64,000 nt of DNA from Bradyrhizobium sp. CCBAU 51765 (GCF_015291725.1 NZ_CP030038.1:7243001-7307000); one strand, 5' to 3'; positions 8,476 through 17,765 are shown, numbered from the stretch's first letter. Numbers and translations are program-made. Notes: generated by a model from the letters alone, not told the origin.

Positions 8476-10275
8476 ATGTCAGTCAACAACCTGTCGCTAA
8501 CCGCGAGCTCCACTTTGTCAGGGCTGGCGCCTGGGCCCTCATCGGCGCGGGATCTTTCAAATTTCGAGGCGATGCTGGCTAGTTTCTCGTTGAAAGACAA
8601 GGTCGATGACCATTCCGCGCCGCAGGAGCCGACGGCTGCAGACTCAGCCAAGCACCTGACGGAGGAACTCACGCAGGAGGTACGGAACATCCTCCCGCCG
8701 GAAATCAAGGCCGCACTGGACGCATGTCAGCAGGCGCCAGAGCCATCCGCCACGGAGTCCTCCTCCGCTGCGAGCGCACCGAAGATTGCAGAGGCACCCG
8801 TACAAAGCTCCAGGATCACGTGGAACAGCGGCACGTTGACTGATGCCGAGCTGGAGATTGTGTCGGTGCTGAACCGACACAAAGACAAATGCCCGCTGGA
8901 TTGGAAATCTCTCGGCGATCTGGCCAACGATCCCTCCACACCGCCGGATCTAAAGGCGGCGATCGAGGCGTTGCAACAGGACCCAGAGCTCTTCTATGCG
9001 ATAGGCTCGCAAGGTGACGGCCGCTGCGGCGGGAAGATCAAAGCAGGTGATCTCTCCGGCTTCTCCGATCACCACCCTCAGGTTGCTGCTTTCCAGGAGC
9101 AGCGGGCAGAGAGCTATACGCAGAACTATATCCCTTCCGACGGCACCCGGAATGGCGAGCCATCGGTTATGACCCAGACCGATGCAGTGCGCGAGCTCTA
9201 TCGCTATGCCGACAACCTGCCTAAGAACCTGAGCCTTGCGGATTTCAAGCGGATCGTCGACGGCGAAGCCAAAACCGGCAAATGCCCGCCACAGGTCCTC
9301 GCTGCCGCTCAATACTTCCTCGACCACCCGGATGAATGGAAGCAGTTGTACGGTGGCTCGATAGACAAGGTCCACAAAGAGGACTTCCTGCAGGTTGCTT
9401 CATCATCGATCAATCTCACGCAAGCCGAGCTCGATACGCTCAATACGATCAGCAAGAACCAAAACGCTTTCTTCGGGAAGGGTGACCTGACCCGGGAAAA
9501 GCTGGCGAGCATGGTCGATGATAAGAGCCTCGCGCCCGAGGCGCGAAAGGCGGCCTCCCAGCTGCTCTCCGATCCTGTGTTGTTCGGGTTGATGAACAAC
9601 GCGATTACGGGCTACAAAACCCACCACAAGTTCTTCGACTTCGGCGGCAGCCATACGGTCGATTCCGGCAACATCAGCAACAGCGACTTCGACCAGTTCT
9701 TCAACAACATGTCGGGTGCGAACCGCACCGTTCACCAAGTGAAGACGCATGCCGCCCGAACGCCTGCCGAGCAGGACGCGGTCGCGGACATGACGACGGG
9801 CATGGCAGACCAGCCCGACATCAAGTCTCCCAAAAAGAACGGTGGCGCCTTCATGCACGCACTTAACGACGTGCTCAAAGTTGGCTCTAAGGTATTCGAC
9901 TGGGCCGCAACAGCAGTCGGTGTACTTGGCTTCATTCCAGGCTTGGGTGAATTGGCGGATCTGGCGTCAATGGTGCTCGAAGCCGAGGCGCAAGCTGCAA
10001 ATCTTCTTCACACTGCCATCAGTGGCGGCAACATAAAGCAAGCGCTGGAAGAAGCCGGGCTGAGCCTTGCGGCACAGGCGGTGGGCTGCATCGCCGGACC
10101 TGAAGTCAAATTAGCAATGCGAGAAGGCTTGGTGAAGCAGGCCATTCAAGAAGCCGCGACGGCAGGCATCAACCTGCCGGTTTCGGTGGCCCAGTCCTAC
10201 GCGGAGGATTATTTAAATAACCTGAAGGCTCGCATCGAGTCCGAGCGCTTGCAAGCTGCAGGCGCTTACGCCTAG
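8476..10275 (+). CDS. nopX: T3SS translocator NopX
   Basis: 599-aa secreted protein of the NopX/NolX (HrpF-like) family, close to the NGR234 NopX length; thought to form the translocation pore in the plant membrane. The start MSVNNLSLTASSTLSG has a good ribosome site (gagga) 7 bases upstream. It carries two related EF-like/HrpF repeat segments (LTDAELEIVSVLNRHKDKCP and LTQAELDTLNTISKNQNAFF, about residues 125 and 310), and a hydrophobic helical region near the C-terminus (VGVLGFIPGLGELADLASMV, about residue 490) expected to insert in membrane. No signal peptide, as usual for type III substrates. Confidence 0.94.
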   Translation: MSVNNLSLTASSTLSGLAPGPSSARDLSNFEAMLASFSLKDKVDDHSAPQEPTAADSAKHLTEELTQEVRNILPPEIKAALDACQQAPEPSATESSSAASAPKIAEAPVQSSRITWNSGTLTDAELEIVSVLNRHKDKCPLDWKSLGDLANDPSTPPDLKAAIEALQQDPELFYAIGSQGDGRCGGKIKAGDLSGFSDHHPQVAAFQEQRAESYTQNYIPSDGTRNGEPSVMTQTDAVRELYRYADNLPKNLSLADFKRIVDGEAKTGKCPPQVLAAAQYFLDHPDEWKQLYGGSIDKVHKEDFLQVASSSINLTQAELDTLNTISKNQNAFFGKGDLTREKLASMVDDKSLAPEARKAASQLLSDPVLFGLMNNAITGYKTHHKFFDFGGSHTVDSGNISNSDFDQFFNNMSGANRTVHQVKTHAARTPAEQDAVADMTTGMADQPDIKSPKKNGGAFMHALNDVLKVGSKVFDWAATAVGVLGFIPGLGELADLASMVLEAEAQAANLLHTAISGGNIKQALEEAGLSLAAQAVGCIAGPEVKLAMREGLVKQAIQEAATAGINLPVSVAQSYAEDYLNNLKARIESERLQAAGAYA

Positions 10276-11059
10276 GCGGAGCGACGCTATCCTCTCAGGA
10301 TGACGCTCGAAACTGAGCTTGCGCGACCTCCGCGCGTCGCGCAAGCTCCACCAGCACACTTGAGACCGCCCCCGAATCCGAGGAACTTATTTCGGCCCTT
10401 CGCTGCGCACAAACTATGTCGGCCGCACTCGATCGTTCGAATCCGGCCTCAAACCCAGTCTGCCGCTGTGACGTTCCATTGACTGCATACGCCGCCTGTC
10501 AACATCGCGATGCATTAACAATACCCTACAGACGGCCACAGCCGAGGAGCCAGCCGATTGCGCAAGGATCGAGAGCACATTGGTCCAGAGCGGTAGAGCC
10601 GAAGGGCTCTTTCTCGAGCAGCGGGCTCCTGCTCGGTCTCCCTGAAATGGGTCGCGATTGACGGATCTGCCATGGGCCAGCTAGGGCCGATGGACCGCTC
10701 TGGCCGCTGGATCGGCCGTCACTCTGGCTTTCAGGCTCGCTCCCGACGAGGTCAAGCTCCGTGCCGCATCGCCTGACCCCAAGCAAATTGTCGAAAGAGC
10801 TCGGAGGCATCGCAAGAGACATGAGCCCGAGATTGCAGCACATCGAGCCAAAAACGCTTTTATTAGTGGCGGCTTTGATATTTCGCCAATTGAACGCTTT
10901 CGAAGCGATGAGCAACGTGCTCACCCGATCAAGCTCCACAAACGATTGTTTGTCTTAACCATCTGATCTCCAGCTTTGGCCGGCAACCTTTCAAATACGG
11001 TCTGCTGGTGAAACGTTTAATGACGACCCACCATCGGCTCATTGTACTTTCTACGACTC
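10276..11059. other. 784-base non-coding interval between nopX and the nopC tts box
   Basis: I see no conserved gene here. Short overlapping ORFs exist on both strands without ribosome sites or recognisable domains. Confidence 0.5.
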
Positions 11060-11080
11060 GTCAGCTTGTCGAAAGCTAAT
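11060..11080 (+). promoter_or_regulatory. tts box for the nopC-nopA-sctD-rhcV operon
   Basis: GTCAGCTTGTCGAAAGCTAA is a perfect tts consensus, 64 bases before the nopC start. Confidence 0.95.
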
Positions 11081-11143
11081 ACTTGCATAGTGGAGGGTGG
11101 AAACTGCCTCCATTGGCACATCGAATTGACACAGGAGAACTCC

Positions 11144-11440
11144 ATGCGCGTTGCGAGCTCTAGGGCCGCTGGACACGTTGATGCTGACCTCCATGCGGCT
11201 GGCGGCAAAGGCGGCGGCAAAAAGGGATCTCAAAAGCCTGGCGAGCGCGACGATCATGGCCGATCCCCTGATGCCAACATTCCCGCAAACGGCGGCGCGT
11301 CCAATCCGGGCACTAACTCGCATGAAGCCGCTATGCAGCAAGCGTTCAACGTCGCTCTGGGAGCCATTGCTCTCCAATTTGCGAATAGTGCAATGAGCCG
11401 TTTCGACGATGTCATGGCCGAGACAGACGAGGATTCCTGA
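11144..11440 (+). CDS. nopC: small secreted T3SS protein, NopC-like
   Basis: 98-aa protein, first gene after the perfect tts box, with ribosome site caggag 6 bases before the ATG. The N-terminal half is Gly/Ser/Lys rich; the C-terminal half is an amphipathic helix (AFNVALGAIALQFANSAM). Size and place (immediately upstream of the NopA-like gene and the SctD gene) match nopC of Sinorhizobium fredii, a type III-secreted effector. Assignment rests on synteny and size more than on a motif. Confidence 0.7.
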   Translation: MRVASSRAAGHVDADLHAAGGKGGGKKGSQKPGERDDHGRSPDANIPANGGASNPGTNSHEAAMQQAFNVALGAIALQFANSAMSRFDDVMAETDEDS

Positions 11441-11458
11441 CGTCGCATGTTGCGACGT
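11440..11458 (+). other. intercistronic RNA hairpin nopC-nopA
   Basis: Perfect 8-bp stem ACGTCGCA/TGCGACGT with a 3-nt loop starting at the nopC stop codon; no T-run follows. Confidence 0.7.
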
Positions 11459-11510
11459 TAGGAAATAGGAGCCGCACGTGGCGGCGAAATCGAGCAAACA
11501 GGAGAATAGT

Positions 11511-11744
11511 ATGAGTAAAGGAGTTGGTGCGTCTGGTACCTCGACTGCAGGTGGGGCAGCCGGCACCGCTACTGCTGCAGCCGCTTCCGCGGGTGCTGAA
11601 GTTGCTGGAGAGGCGGCATTCCAAAAGCAAATCGCCGCTCTGACTGCGACCAGCACAAAGGCTGCTGAGAGGGATGTGGAAATTCGCATTGTCTCGACTG
11701 AGCTTTCGACTGTCAAAAAAGCGGCCGATGAGCGGGTGCAGTAA
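11511..11744 (+). CDS. nopA: T3SS pilus/needle protein, NopA-like
   Basis: 77-aa Ala/Gly/Thr-rich protein with ribosome site caggagaa before the ATG. After a flexible N-terminus (about 1-35) comes a helical C-terminal half (EAAFQKQIAALTATSTKAAE), the architecture of small needle/pilus subunits. NopA is the major small component of rhizobial T3SS pili and is encoded between nopC and the SctD gene. I assign it by size, composition and position. Confidence 0.68.
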   Translation: MSKGVGASGTSTAGGAAGTATAAAASAGAEVAGEAAFQKQIAALTATSTKAAERDVEIRIVSTELSTVKKAADERVQ

Positions 11745-11754
11745 GGGATGTGAT

Positions 11755-11834
11755 GGGGCGGCGTCGCCGCCCCACTTTCCCCGGCTGCTTAGTCTGTGAA
11801 GTCGCAAGGGCCGTACGGCTTGCCGTACGGTCCC
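11755..11834 (+). other. two strong hairpins between nopA and sctD
   Basis: Hairpin 1 (11755-11773) is GGGGCGGC-GTC-GCCGCCCC. Hairpin 2 (11808-11834) is GGGCCGTACGGC-TT-GCCGTACGGTCCC with one bulged A. Neither ends in a U-run, so they more likely protect or process the nopC-nopA mRNA, or partly attenuate read-through, than terminate it. Confidence 0.75.
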
Positions 11835-11857
11835 GTTCACTGTTCAGGAAACCAACC

Positions 11858-12748
11858 GTGAATGAACCAAATTGCCTGCATTTCGAAGTGCTGTCCGGGT
11901 GTTATTCTGGGCTGACAAGTAAAGTGGGGGGCGGATCGTGTCTGATTGGCAGCAGCCTCGACGCAGACTTAATCTTCGTCGAACAAGGCCTCGAACCGCA
12001 CCATCTTCGTGTTGCCCCGCATTTCAATTCAATCGAGATCGAGGCCCTTGCGAGGGACGTCAGGATTGAGGGGCGCGAGACTGTTTTAGCTAATGAGCCC
12101 ATTGTTGTCTCTCTTCCTGTCGTTTTGCATGCCGGGGCGATGTCCATTCGCTGGACGATCGAGGACTACAAACAAGCTGGCTCCATCGACCGCCGGCGTA
12201 TATCGCTCGCCGTTCTCACTTTGGTCCTGATCAGCTCTGCCGCGGTTGGCGCAGTCTCATCCAGTTTTGTCCAGACCGACACCACCTTGGCGTCATGTCC
12301 GTCGTCCCCTGCTACGGACATTGCACCCAAGCTGGCGCTCAGCGCTCCTGATGCTCTGGCCACCGATGCAGCTGCCGAGCGGCTGCAAGAGGAAGTTGAT
12401 AGAGCGGGTCTTGTCGGCATCAAGGTCGGCTCTGGGGTGGGCGTTGTCACCGCCGACGGCACCGTTACGCCCGCCTCGCTCGCCACATGGCGAGACGTCC
12501 AGCAGCGGTTTGATCAAAATAGCAATGGCGCTTATACGCTCGTCAATGCGGTCGCCATCAAGGATGAGAAGACGCCCCCCGCAATTGAGGTCCAAGCTGT
12601 TTGGCGCGGGAGCGAACCCTATATTGTCATTGCTGGTCAAAAGTATTTCGTCGGCGCGCTCTTGAGCAATGGATGGACCGTCTGCGGGATTGAGGAAGGG
12701 CGTGTTCTGCTGAGCCGGGATGGCCGGCTTGCCACCCTACCCTATTAG
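11858..12748 (+). CDS. T3SS inner-membrane ring protein SctD (Y4yQ-type)
   Basis: 296-aa SctD/YscD family protein. The N-terminal cytoplasmic FHA-like domain (about residues 1-100: LHFEVLSGCYSG, then the SLDADLIFVEQGLEPHHLRV block) is followed by one transmembrane helix (about 110-130, ISLAVLTLVLISSAAVGAV) and a periplasmic region with BON-like folds. The start is a GTG at 11858 with ribosome site aggaaa 8 bases upstream. The in-frame codons from 11750 would read through the hairpins and are rejected. In NGR234 the equivalent gene is y4yQ. Confidence 0.87.
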   Translation: MNEPNCLHFEVLSGCYSGLTSKVGGGSCLIGSSLDADLIFVEQGLEPHHLRVAPHFNSIEIEALARDVRIEGRETVLANEPIVVSLPVVLHAGAMSIRWTIEDYKQAGSIDRRRISLAVLTLVLISSAAVGAVSSSFVQTDTTLASCPSSPATDIAPKLALSAPDALATDAAAERLQEEVDRAGLVGIKVGSGVGVVTADGTVTPASLATWRDVQQRFDQNSNGAYTLVNAVAIKDEKTPPAIEVQAVWRGSEPYIVIAGQKYFVGALLSNGWTVCGIEEGRVLLSRDGRLATLPY

Positions 12749-12781
12749 CGGTTTAGCCCGCAGGTAAGAAAGCAAAGTGCC

Positions 12782-13321
12782 ATGACTAGGCTGCCCCCGA
12801 ATCCCGTCAAGCCTGGCACCTCTTTTCAGGAGCCAAACGTCGATCATCATGCATCTGCCATCACGCCGGTTAGTTCTCGAGGTAAGTCCATCGGGATTGA
12901 TCGGAGGCGTGGCAATGATAACAAGAGCCACACCTCAATTTCTCGTCACAGCGACGTGCTGGATCCGTTGGTGGACGCCACGATCGAGAGCGCGCTCGAG
13001 CTCAGTTCGATCGATGCAGTTTCGCGCGTCAATCTCGACGAGGCGCGCGCCCCGCCAGGTCAGGTCGAGCCAGGCTCGGAATTCGCTTGGCTTAATGAGC
13101 CCAATCTCGCGCACGGTCTGCTCTCCTTCGTGACGCCGCGCTTACGTCACTCGCATGTTCTGCGTCCAGAGCAACACGGCCTTCTTCTGGAGCGTTTGGC
13201 TGACACGCTATCAACTGCGCGAGAGGATTTGGTGTCACGTGAAGGGGCCGCGCTTCTACAACTGGAGCTGCAGCGATTAATCCTGCTCCGGCAGAGTCAC
13301 AACGGCTTGATCAAAGGCTAG
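12782..13321 (+). CDS. SctX-like (YscX-like) T3SS protein, tentative
   Basis: 179-aa protein. The N-terminal ~90 residues are polar and probably disordered. The C-terminal ~90 resemble Yersinia YscX: an F-x2-P turn followed by H-x-L, a helical stretch (LLLERLADTLSTAREDLV) and an AALLQLELQRLILL tail, with spacing close to YscX as I remember it. It directly precedes a YscY-like TPR gene and rhcV, the same order as yscX-yscY-yscV in Yersinia. YscX is an early export substrate held by YscY and needed for needle assembly. The homology is my reading by eye and needs a profile search. Confidence 0.55.
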   Translation: MTRLPPNPVKPGTSFQEPNVDHHASAITPVSSRGKSIGIDRRRGNDNKSHTSISRHSDVLDPLVDATIESALELSSIDAVSRVNLDEARAPPGQVEPGSEFAWLNEPNLAHGLLSFVTPRLRHSHVLRPEQHGLLLERLADTLSTAREDLVSREGAALLQLELQRLILLRQSHNGLIKG

Positions 13322-13323
13322 CG

Positions 13324-13746
13324 ATGGACGGGCCAGATAAAGCGCAACACCTCACATCTACACAGCGCGTTTCCGAAGCCGGCGCTGTCGAGCTGATCTC
13401 CGGGCCGGAGCGAGATTTGCTCTGCGTGCTTTCTTATGTCTACCTTGCCTGCGGACAGAGCGACAAGAGCCTGGCTCTGTTGCGGCTGGTCGCTCACGAA
13501 CAGTCCCAAGACGTCGGCTTGCTCCGCATCCTGGCCTACGCTCTCATCTCGGAGCGTCGCGGTGACGAAGCACTGTCGGTATTGGACAAGCTTGACAAAC
13601 TGGATGACGAGCCGTCTTCGTGTCTGCCCTTGATGCTGATGCGCAGCCACGCGCTGCGTCACGCTGGCCGCATGACCGAAGCGCAAGCCGTCTTCAAACG
13701 CTATGTTTTATTGCGGGGCAGCACAGCTTCAATCGAACAAAAATAA
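13324..13746 (+). CDS. SctY-like (YscY-like) TPR chaperone
   Basis: 140-aa helical protein with about three TPR-like units (for example LSYVYLACGQSDKSLALLRL at about residue 38 and HALRHAGRMTEAQAVFKRYV near the end). YscY of Yersinia is a small TPR chaperone for YscX that also binds SctV. Here the gene sits two bases after the SctX-like gene and just before rhcV, matching that module. The ribosome site is caaagg. It could be called a generic TPR protein if the SctX link fails. Confidence 0.65.
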   Translation: MDGPDKAQHLTSTQRVSEAGAVELISGPERDLLCVLSYVYLACGQSDKSLALLRLVAHEQSQDVGLLRILAYALISERRGDEALSVLDKLDKLDDEPSSCLPLMLMRSHALRHAGRMTEAQAVFKRYVLLRGSTASIEQK

Positions 13747-13754
13747 GGCTTCTC

Positions 13755-15872
13755 ATGGCCAACCTTCTACGAAATCTCATCACGCGCGCGCCGGCTCACC
13801 CGGACTTGATGGTCGCGTTGATGCTTCTTCTGGCGATCGGAATGATGATCATGCCGATCCCGATCATCGTGATCGATATGCTGATCGGCTTCAATCTAGG
13901 GTTTGCCATATTGCTGTTGATGGTAGCCCTGTATCTCAACACGCCGCTCGACTTTTCGTCCCTACCGGGCGTCATCCTGATCTCCACCGTCTTTCGTCTC
14001 GCTCTTACCGTTGCAACGACGCGACTGATCCTAGCCGAGGGCGATGCCGGCAGCATCATCCATACGTTCGGCGATTTCGTCATATCCGGCAACATCGCCG
14101 TCGGCATTGTCATATTCCTGATCGTGACCATGGTGCAGTTCATGGTTCTCGCCAAGGGCGCCGAACGGGTGGCGGAGGTATCGGCGCGCTTCACGCTCGA
14201 TGCGCTGCCGGGCAAGCAGATGGCAATCGACGCGGAGCTGCGCAACGGCCATATCGATCAGCACGAAGCCCGCAGCCGGCGCGGCGCGCTCGAGCGAGAA
14301 AGCCAACTGCACGGCGCGATGGACGGCGCTATGAAATTCGTGAAAGGCGACGCCATAGCCGGACTTATAGTCATCTGCATCAACATGCTGGGTGGCATCA
14401 CGATCGGATCGCTCTCCAAGGGCATGTCCCTCGAGGAGGCGATGCATCAATACACCATCCTGACGATCGGTGATGCGCTCATTTCGCAGATTCCGGCTCT
14501 GCTGCTGTCAATTACGGCAGCAACCATTGTTACTCGTGTCAACGGTCCTTCCAAACTCAATCTCGGCGCCGATATCGTCAACCAACTTACGGCCAGCACA
14601 CAAGCGCTACGCTTGGCCTCCTGTGTCTTGCTTGTGATGGGGCTCGTTCCTGGCTTCCCTTTGCCCCCCTTTGTCATACTGGCCGCGCTCTTCTCCGCCG
14701 CCAGCTTTCTCAAGGTTGGCGTGCAAGAGGGCAAGACCGCTCCCAAAGCCGGCGCCGGTCCCACCGGTTCGGCTCCCGCTTCCGCACAGGGTCAGAAGCA
14801 AGCCGTGCCCGCGGAGGCACTTCCAATTACGCTGTTGCTAGCGCCGAGCCTGATGCAGGCAATCGACGTAGGGGAACTTGAGCAGTGCGTCGCCCGGGTT
14901 TCGGCACTGGTTTCAGCTGATCTTGGCATCACAATTCCACGCATTCCCGCCCAAAGCGCAAAGCACCTGGCCCAATTGCAATTCCGGGTGGATGTCGAAG
15001 GAGTGCCCGTGGAAGAGGGCGCCATTGACCCGACACAACTCTTACTTAATGACGACGTGGCGAACATTGATTTGAGCGGGATCCCCTTTTGGCACGACCC
15101 AGACACGAATCGGATCTGGATCAAACAAGTCCATGCGCCTGCTCTCAACGCTGCCGGAATAGGGCACCACCGTCCGAGCGAAATCATCGCCTTGCGCGTC
15201 CAGTCAACGTTGACACGCTATGCACAGCGCCTGGTTGGCATTCAGGAAACGCGTCAGTTGCTTGGCCGGATGGAGCAGGAATATGCCGATCTGGTGAAAG
15301 AGGTGCTGCGCACGACACCGATCCCTCGCATCGCGGATGTCCTACGTCGCTTACTGGACGAGGGCATCCCGATCCGGAACACCCGTTTGGTTTTGGAGGC
15401 GCTTGCAGAATGGAGCGAACGGGAACAAAATGCCGTACTGCTCACCGAGTATGTGCGCTCCGCTCTGAAGCGGCAGATCTGTCACCGCTACGCCAACGCC
15501 CATCGTGTTGTGGCGGCTTTTATCGTCGAGCGCGAGACCGAGGATATCGTGCGTAGTGCCGTGCGCGAGACAGCTGTCGGTCCCTATCTCGTTTTGGAGG
15601 ATCGGCAAAGCGAGATGCTGCTTTCACAATTTCGCCAGATCCGTTCGAGCATCGCACGTAGTCGGAACCAGCCAGTTATCCTGGGATCGATGGATATCCG
15701 GCGCTTCGTCCGCGGCTTTCTCACCCGCAATGGAATAGACCTACCTGTTCTCTCCTATCAGGATCTCGCCTCGGATTTCACCGTCCAGCCGATTGGCTCC
15801 GTCAAACTTGCGCCTGGCAAGGACAAGACTCCTACAGGCGGGCATCGTGACCTCCTCCCTGCGGCCGGCTGA
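13755..15872 (+). CDS. rhcV: T3SS export gate protein RhcV (SctV)
   Basis: 705-aa SctV/LcrD/FlhA-family protein that forms the nonameric cytoplasmic ring of the export gate. The N-terminal ~320 residues hold the hydrophobic segments (LMVALMLLLAIGMMIMPIPI onwards) and the conserved cytoplasmic loop with GKQMAIDAELRNG and ESQLHGAMDGAMKFVKGD. The C-terminal ~340 residues are the soluble substrate-docking domain. The ATG at 13755 with aagg upstream gives the normal N-terminus MANLLRNLITRAPAHPDL; an earlier in-frame start at 13620 lies inside the upstream gene. Confidence 0.96.
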   Translation: MANLLRNLITRAPAHPDLMVALMLLLAIGMMIMPIPIIVIDMLIGFNLGFAILLLMVALYLNTPLDFSSLPGVILISTVFRLALTVATTRLILAEGDAGSIIHTFGDFVISGNIAVGIVIFLIVTMVQFMVLAKGAERVAEVSARFTLDALPGKQMAIDAELRNGHIDQHEARSRRGALERESQLHGAMDGAMKFVKGDAIAGLIVICINMLGGITIGSLSKGMSLEEAMHQYTILTIGDALISQIPALLLSITAATIVTRVNGPSKLNLGADIVNQLTASTQALRLASCVLLVMGLVPGFPLPPFVILAALFSAASFLKVGVQEGKTAPKAGAGPTGSAPASAQGQKQAVPAEALPITLLLAPSLMQAIDVGELEQCVARVSALVSADLGITIPRIPAQSAKHLAQLQFRVDVEGVPVEEGAIDPTQLLLNDDVANIDLSGIPFWHDPDTNRIWIKQVHAPALNAAGIGHHRPSEIIALRVQSTLTRYAQRLVGIQETRQLLGRMEQEYADLVKEVLRTTPIPRIADVLRRLLDEGIPIRNTRLVLEALAEWSEREQNAVLLTEYVRSALKRQICHRYANAHRVVAAFIVERETEDIVRSAVRETAVGPYLVLEDRQSEMLLSQFRQIRSSIARSRNQPVILGSMDIRRFVRGFLTRNGIDLPVLSYQDLASDFTVQPIGSVKLAPGKDKTPTGGHRDLLPAAG

Positions 15873-15903
15873 CGAGCACAGGTTTGGGGTCGTGAGGTCG
15901 CTT

Positions 15904-16524
15904 ATGAATTCATGTAAGAATAACGTTCTGCGGCGCTGGCGTAACATTCGTCGCCATTCGTGCTCGGCCTTTCTTCCCATGCTTGCCATTGTGCTGCTTG
16001 CGGGTTGCGTTAACTCGCGCAAGTCGGATCTTTCAGAGCAGCCGACGTCTGCGGCAGAGCTGGTCGGGGCCAAGGAGGTCGATCCAGCTATGCGCGAGCG
16101 CATCGCTCTCGCCCTCGGTCCGGATGTTGACGAGAAGGCTTTGCGCGATGCGCTGAAGCAACGACCGGATAATGTTGATGCCGCGATTCCTCTTGCGCGG
16201 GCTTTGCTGGCACGCAAATGCCCGAATGATGCGCTTGAGGTGCTCGACGGGATCTTATTGGCAGCCCCTGGCGACCTGCGCGCATTGAATGCCAAAGCAG
16301 TTGTTCTCGATCACGAGGGCCGACATCGGGAGGCCCAAGAACTTTACCGCCAAGCTCTCGCAGCGGAACCCGCAAACCCGATGCTGCGCAATAACTTCAA
16401 ACTGTCCCTCGCTCTTGAAGGTAAGACGGAGACCGGCGGCGCCAACCCAGCACCACAGGCGGACGGCCCGCACTTCGCGGCGCTATCTCGAACGAGCCCA
16501 TGCGGGACCGGATCGGAACGGTAA
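15904..16524 (+). CDS. TPR lipoprotein, Y4yS-like
   Basis: 206-aa lipoprotein with signal peptide and lipobox VLLAGC (Cys at about residue 34), then TPR-like helices (VDAAIPLARALLARKCPNDA; LRALNAKAVVLDHEGRHREA). It is last in the nopC-to-rhcV operon, as y4yS is after the SctV gene in NGR234. A secretin pilot or peptidoglycan-side role is plausible but not shown. The ATG at 15904 keeps the signal peptide N-terminal. Confidence 0.8.
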   Translation: MNSCKNNVLRRWRNIRRHSCSAFLPMLAIVLLAGCVNSRKSDLSEQPTSAAELVGAKEVDPAMRERIALALGPDVDEKALRDALKQRPDNVDAAIPLARALLARKCPNDALEVLDGILLAAPGDLRALNAKAVVLDHEGRHREAQELYRQALAAEPANPMLRNNFKLSLALEGKTETGGANPAPQADGPHFAALSRTSPCGTGSER

Positions 16525-16540
16525 CGTCTTGATGCTTAGC

Positions 16541-16563
16541 TATCAGCATGCCGACAGCTAGGC
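16541..16563 (+). promoter_or_regulatory. decayed tts box before nopP remnant
   Basis: aTCAGCATGCCGACAGCTAgG keeps both half sites of a tts box with several mismatches, 71 bases before the remnant's first ATG (16634). Confidence 0.5.
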
Positions 16564-16633
16564 TTACCATCAACGCGGAACACTCAATCGGCGAGCAGCC
16601 CCGGCGACCTCGTCGATACAAATGGGAGGCTTC

Positions 16634-17306
16634 ATGTTTCAGCGCACCAGAAATTTATCCGATATCAAATGCGCTTCCGAGGCCGATGAAATGAGAACGC
16701 GCGCGACTAATGACCGGTACTACGCGCATCGCCAAAATTTCGCCGGATATACTCTCATTCCTGAATTCGGCGCCATCGAGTTTCTCCTCTGATTCATTTT
16801 CGACTGCAGTCCCGCCATACGCACTGGTCGAGAGCCACCAGTGGTTGAGATCAAGATCTTCAATCGGGAACAAGCTGGCAGGGTTTTATGGCGGACACAT
16901 CGAGCATATTGCTGCGAACCCGCAGCGATACTCTAGCTCGGGTGTCCTGAAAGGCTAAACGCACAGTGGAATTGCGTTTTGCTTCGGCACGAAGTCTGGT
17001 TCGGTGAAAGCGCGATATTTCACCTATCAGCTCGGGAACACGAGCACCGGGCTCCTGAGAACGGAAGCCGGAGGTCGCCCGAGTGAGCTGTTCAAGCGCA
17101 AAAATGATCGGCGCGAGCAATTTCCTGGGTGAGATGGCCTCACCTCAATAAAAGATTTCCGGGCTACTCATCCGCTTGTCGATAATGCGGGCCATATGTT
17201 GCTTGAACATCAGCTCCGGATCGACGGCAACGAACAGCTCGTCCTCTCTCACTCTTTCAATCCGGCAGCGAAAGCCCGCGCAGCAGCGTTTGACTTGTTG
17301 AGGTAA
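16634..17306 (+). pseudogene. broken nopP-like T3 effector gene
   Basis: Remnant of a gene like the intact nopP at 57165-58007. The frame from 16634 (MFQRTRNLSD) stops early. A second frame carries GHIEHIAANPQRYSS, matching DIRHIAENPGEYSD of the intact protein. After a stop and a shift, RYFTYQLGNTSTGLLRTE matches RFYSYRLSDEIVGLLRVG. A further in-frame TGA near 17129 is followed by DFRATHPLVDNAGHMLLEHQ, matching DLRVTHPLVENAGDILLEHQ. The last ~80 codons of the family are missing. At least two frameshifts plus an internal stop are needed, so it is a pseudogene. Confidence 0.85.
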
Positions 17307-17765
17307 GTGACTCGATGATGGTGCTTGATCCCACCAAGAAGGAGGACAAATGGAAAAACAAAGGATGCAAATGGTAACGAGCAGGCAAACCGCCTTTGTA
17401 TCCTGCCGCGACTGAAGGCAAGAGCGGCAACGCCAGGTGTACCGAGAGTGCGGCAAAGCCCGCCAGCGATCCGCATGATGATGAATATGACTTTATGTAG
17501 AACGCACAGGCTCTACACGAAGATAACCGATGTCATTGGCCAAATCGACTTTAGGGAGGTCAGCCTCGCATCTCATGCCCTTCGCCATATAATTCTTGAT
17601 CAATGATTTCTGCATCCGCACGGGATGGCGGAATTGAGCTTGATAAGCGCAGGTTCCGCTTTCCTTGCGCGGCGCAACATCGGAAACTGGATCGTTTGGC
17701 CAGCATTGCCTGTCATGATCCGACCTATTGGCCAGGTGGTGGATACTTTTCATCGTCGAGCGCAA
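17307..17765. other. gap with one tiny ORF
   Basis: The only notable item is a perfect ribosome site (aaggaggacaa) before an ATG at 17350 that opens a 21-codon ORF (MEKQRMQMVTSRQTAF...). It could be the start of a decayed gene. Nothing else recognised. Confidence 0.35.

Noticed and set aside
13620..13754. N-terminal extension of RhcV
   Set aside because: Lies inside the SctY-like gene; family N-terminus begins at 13755.
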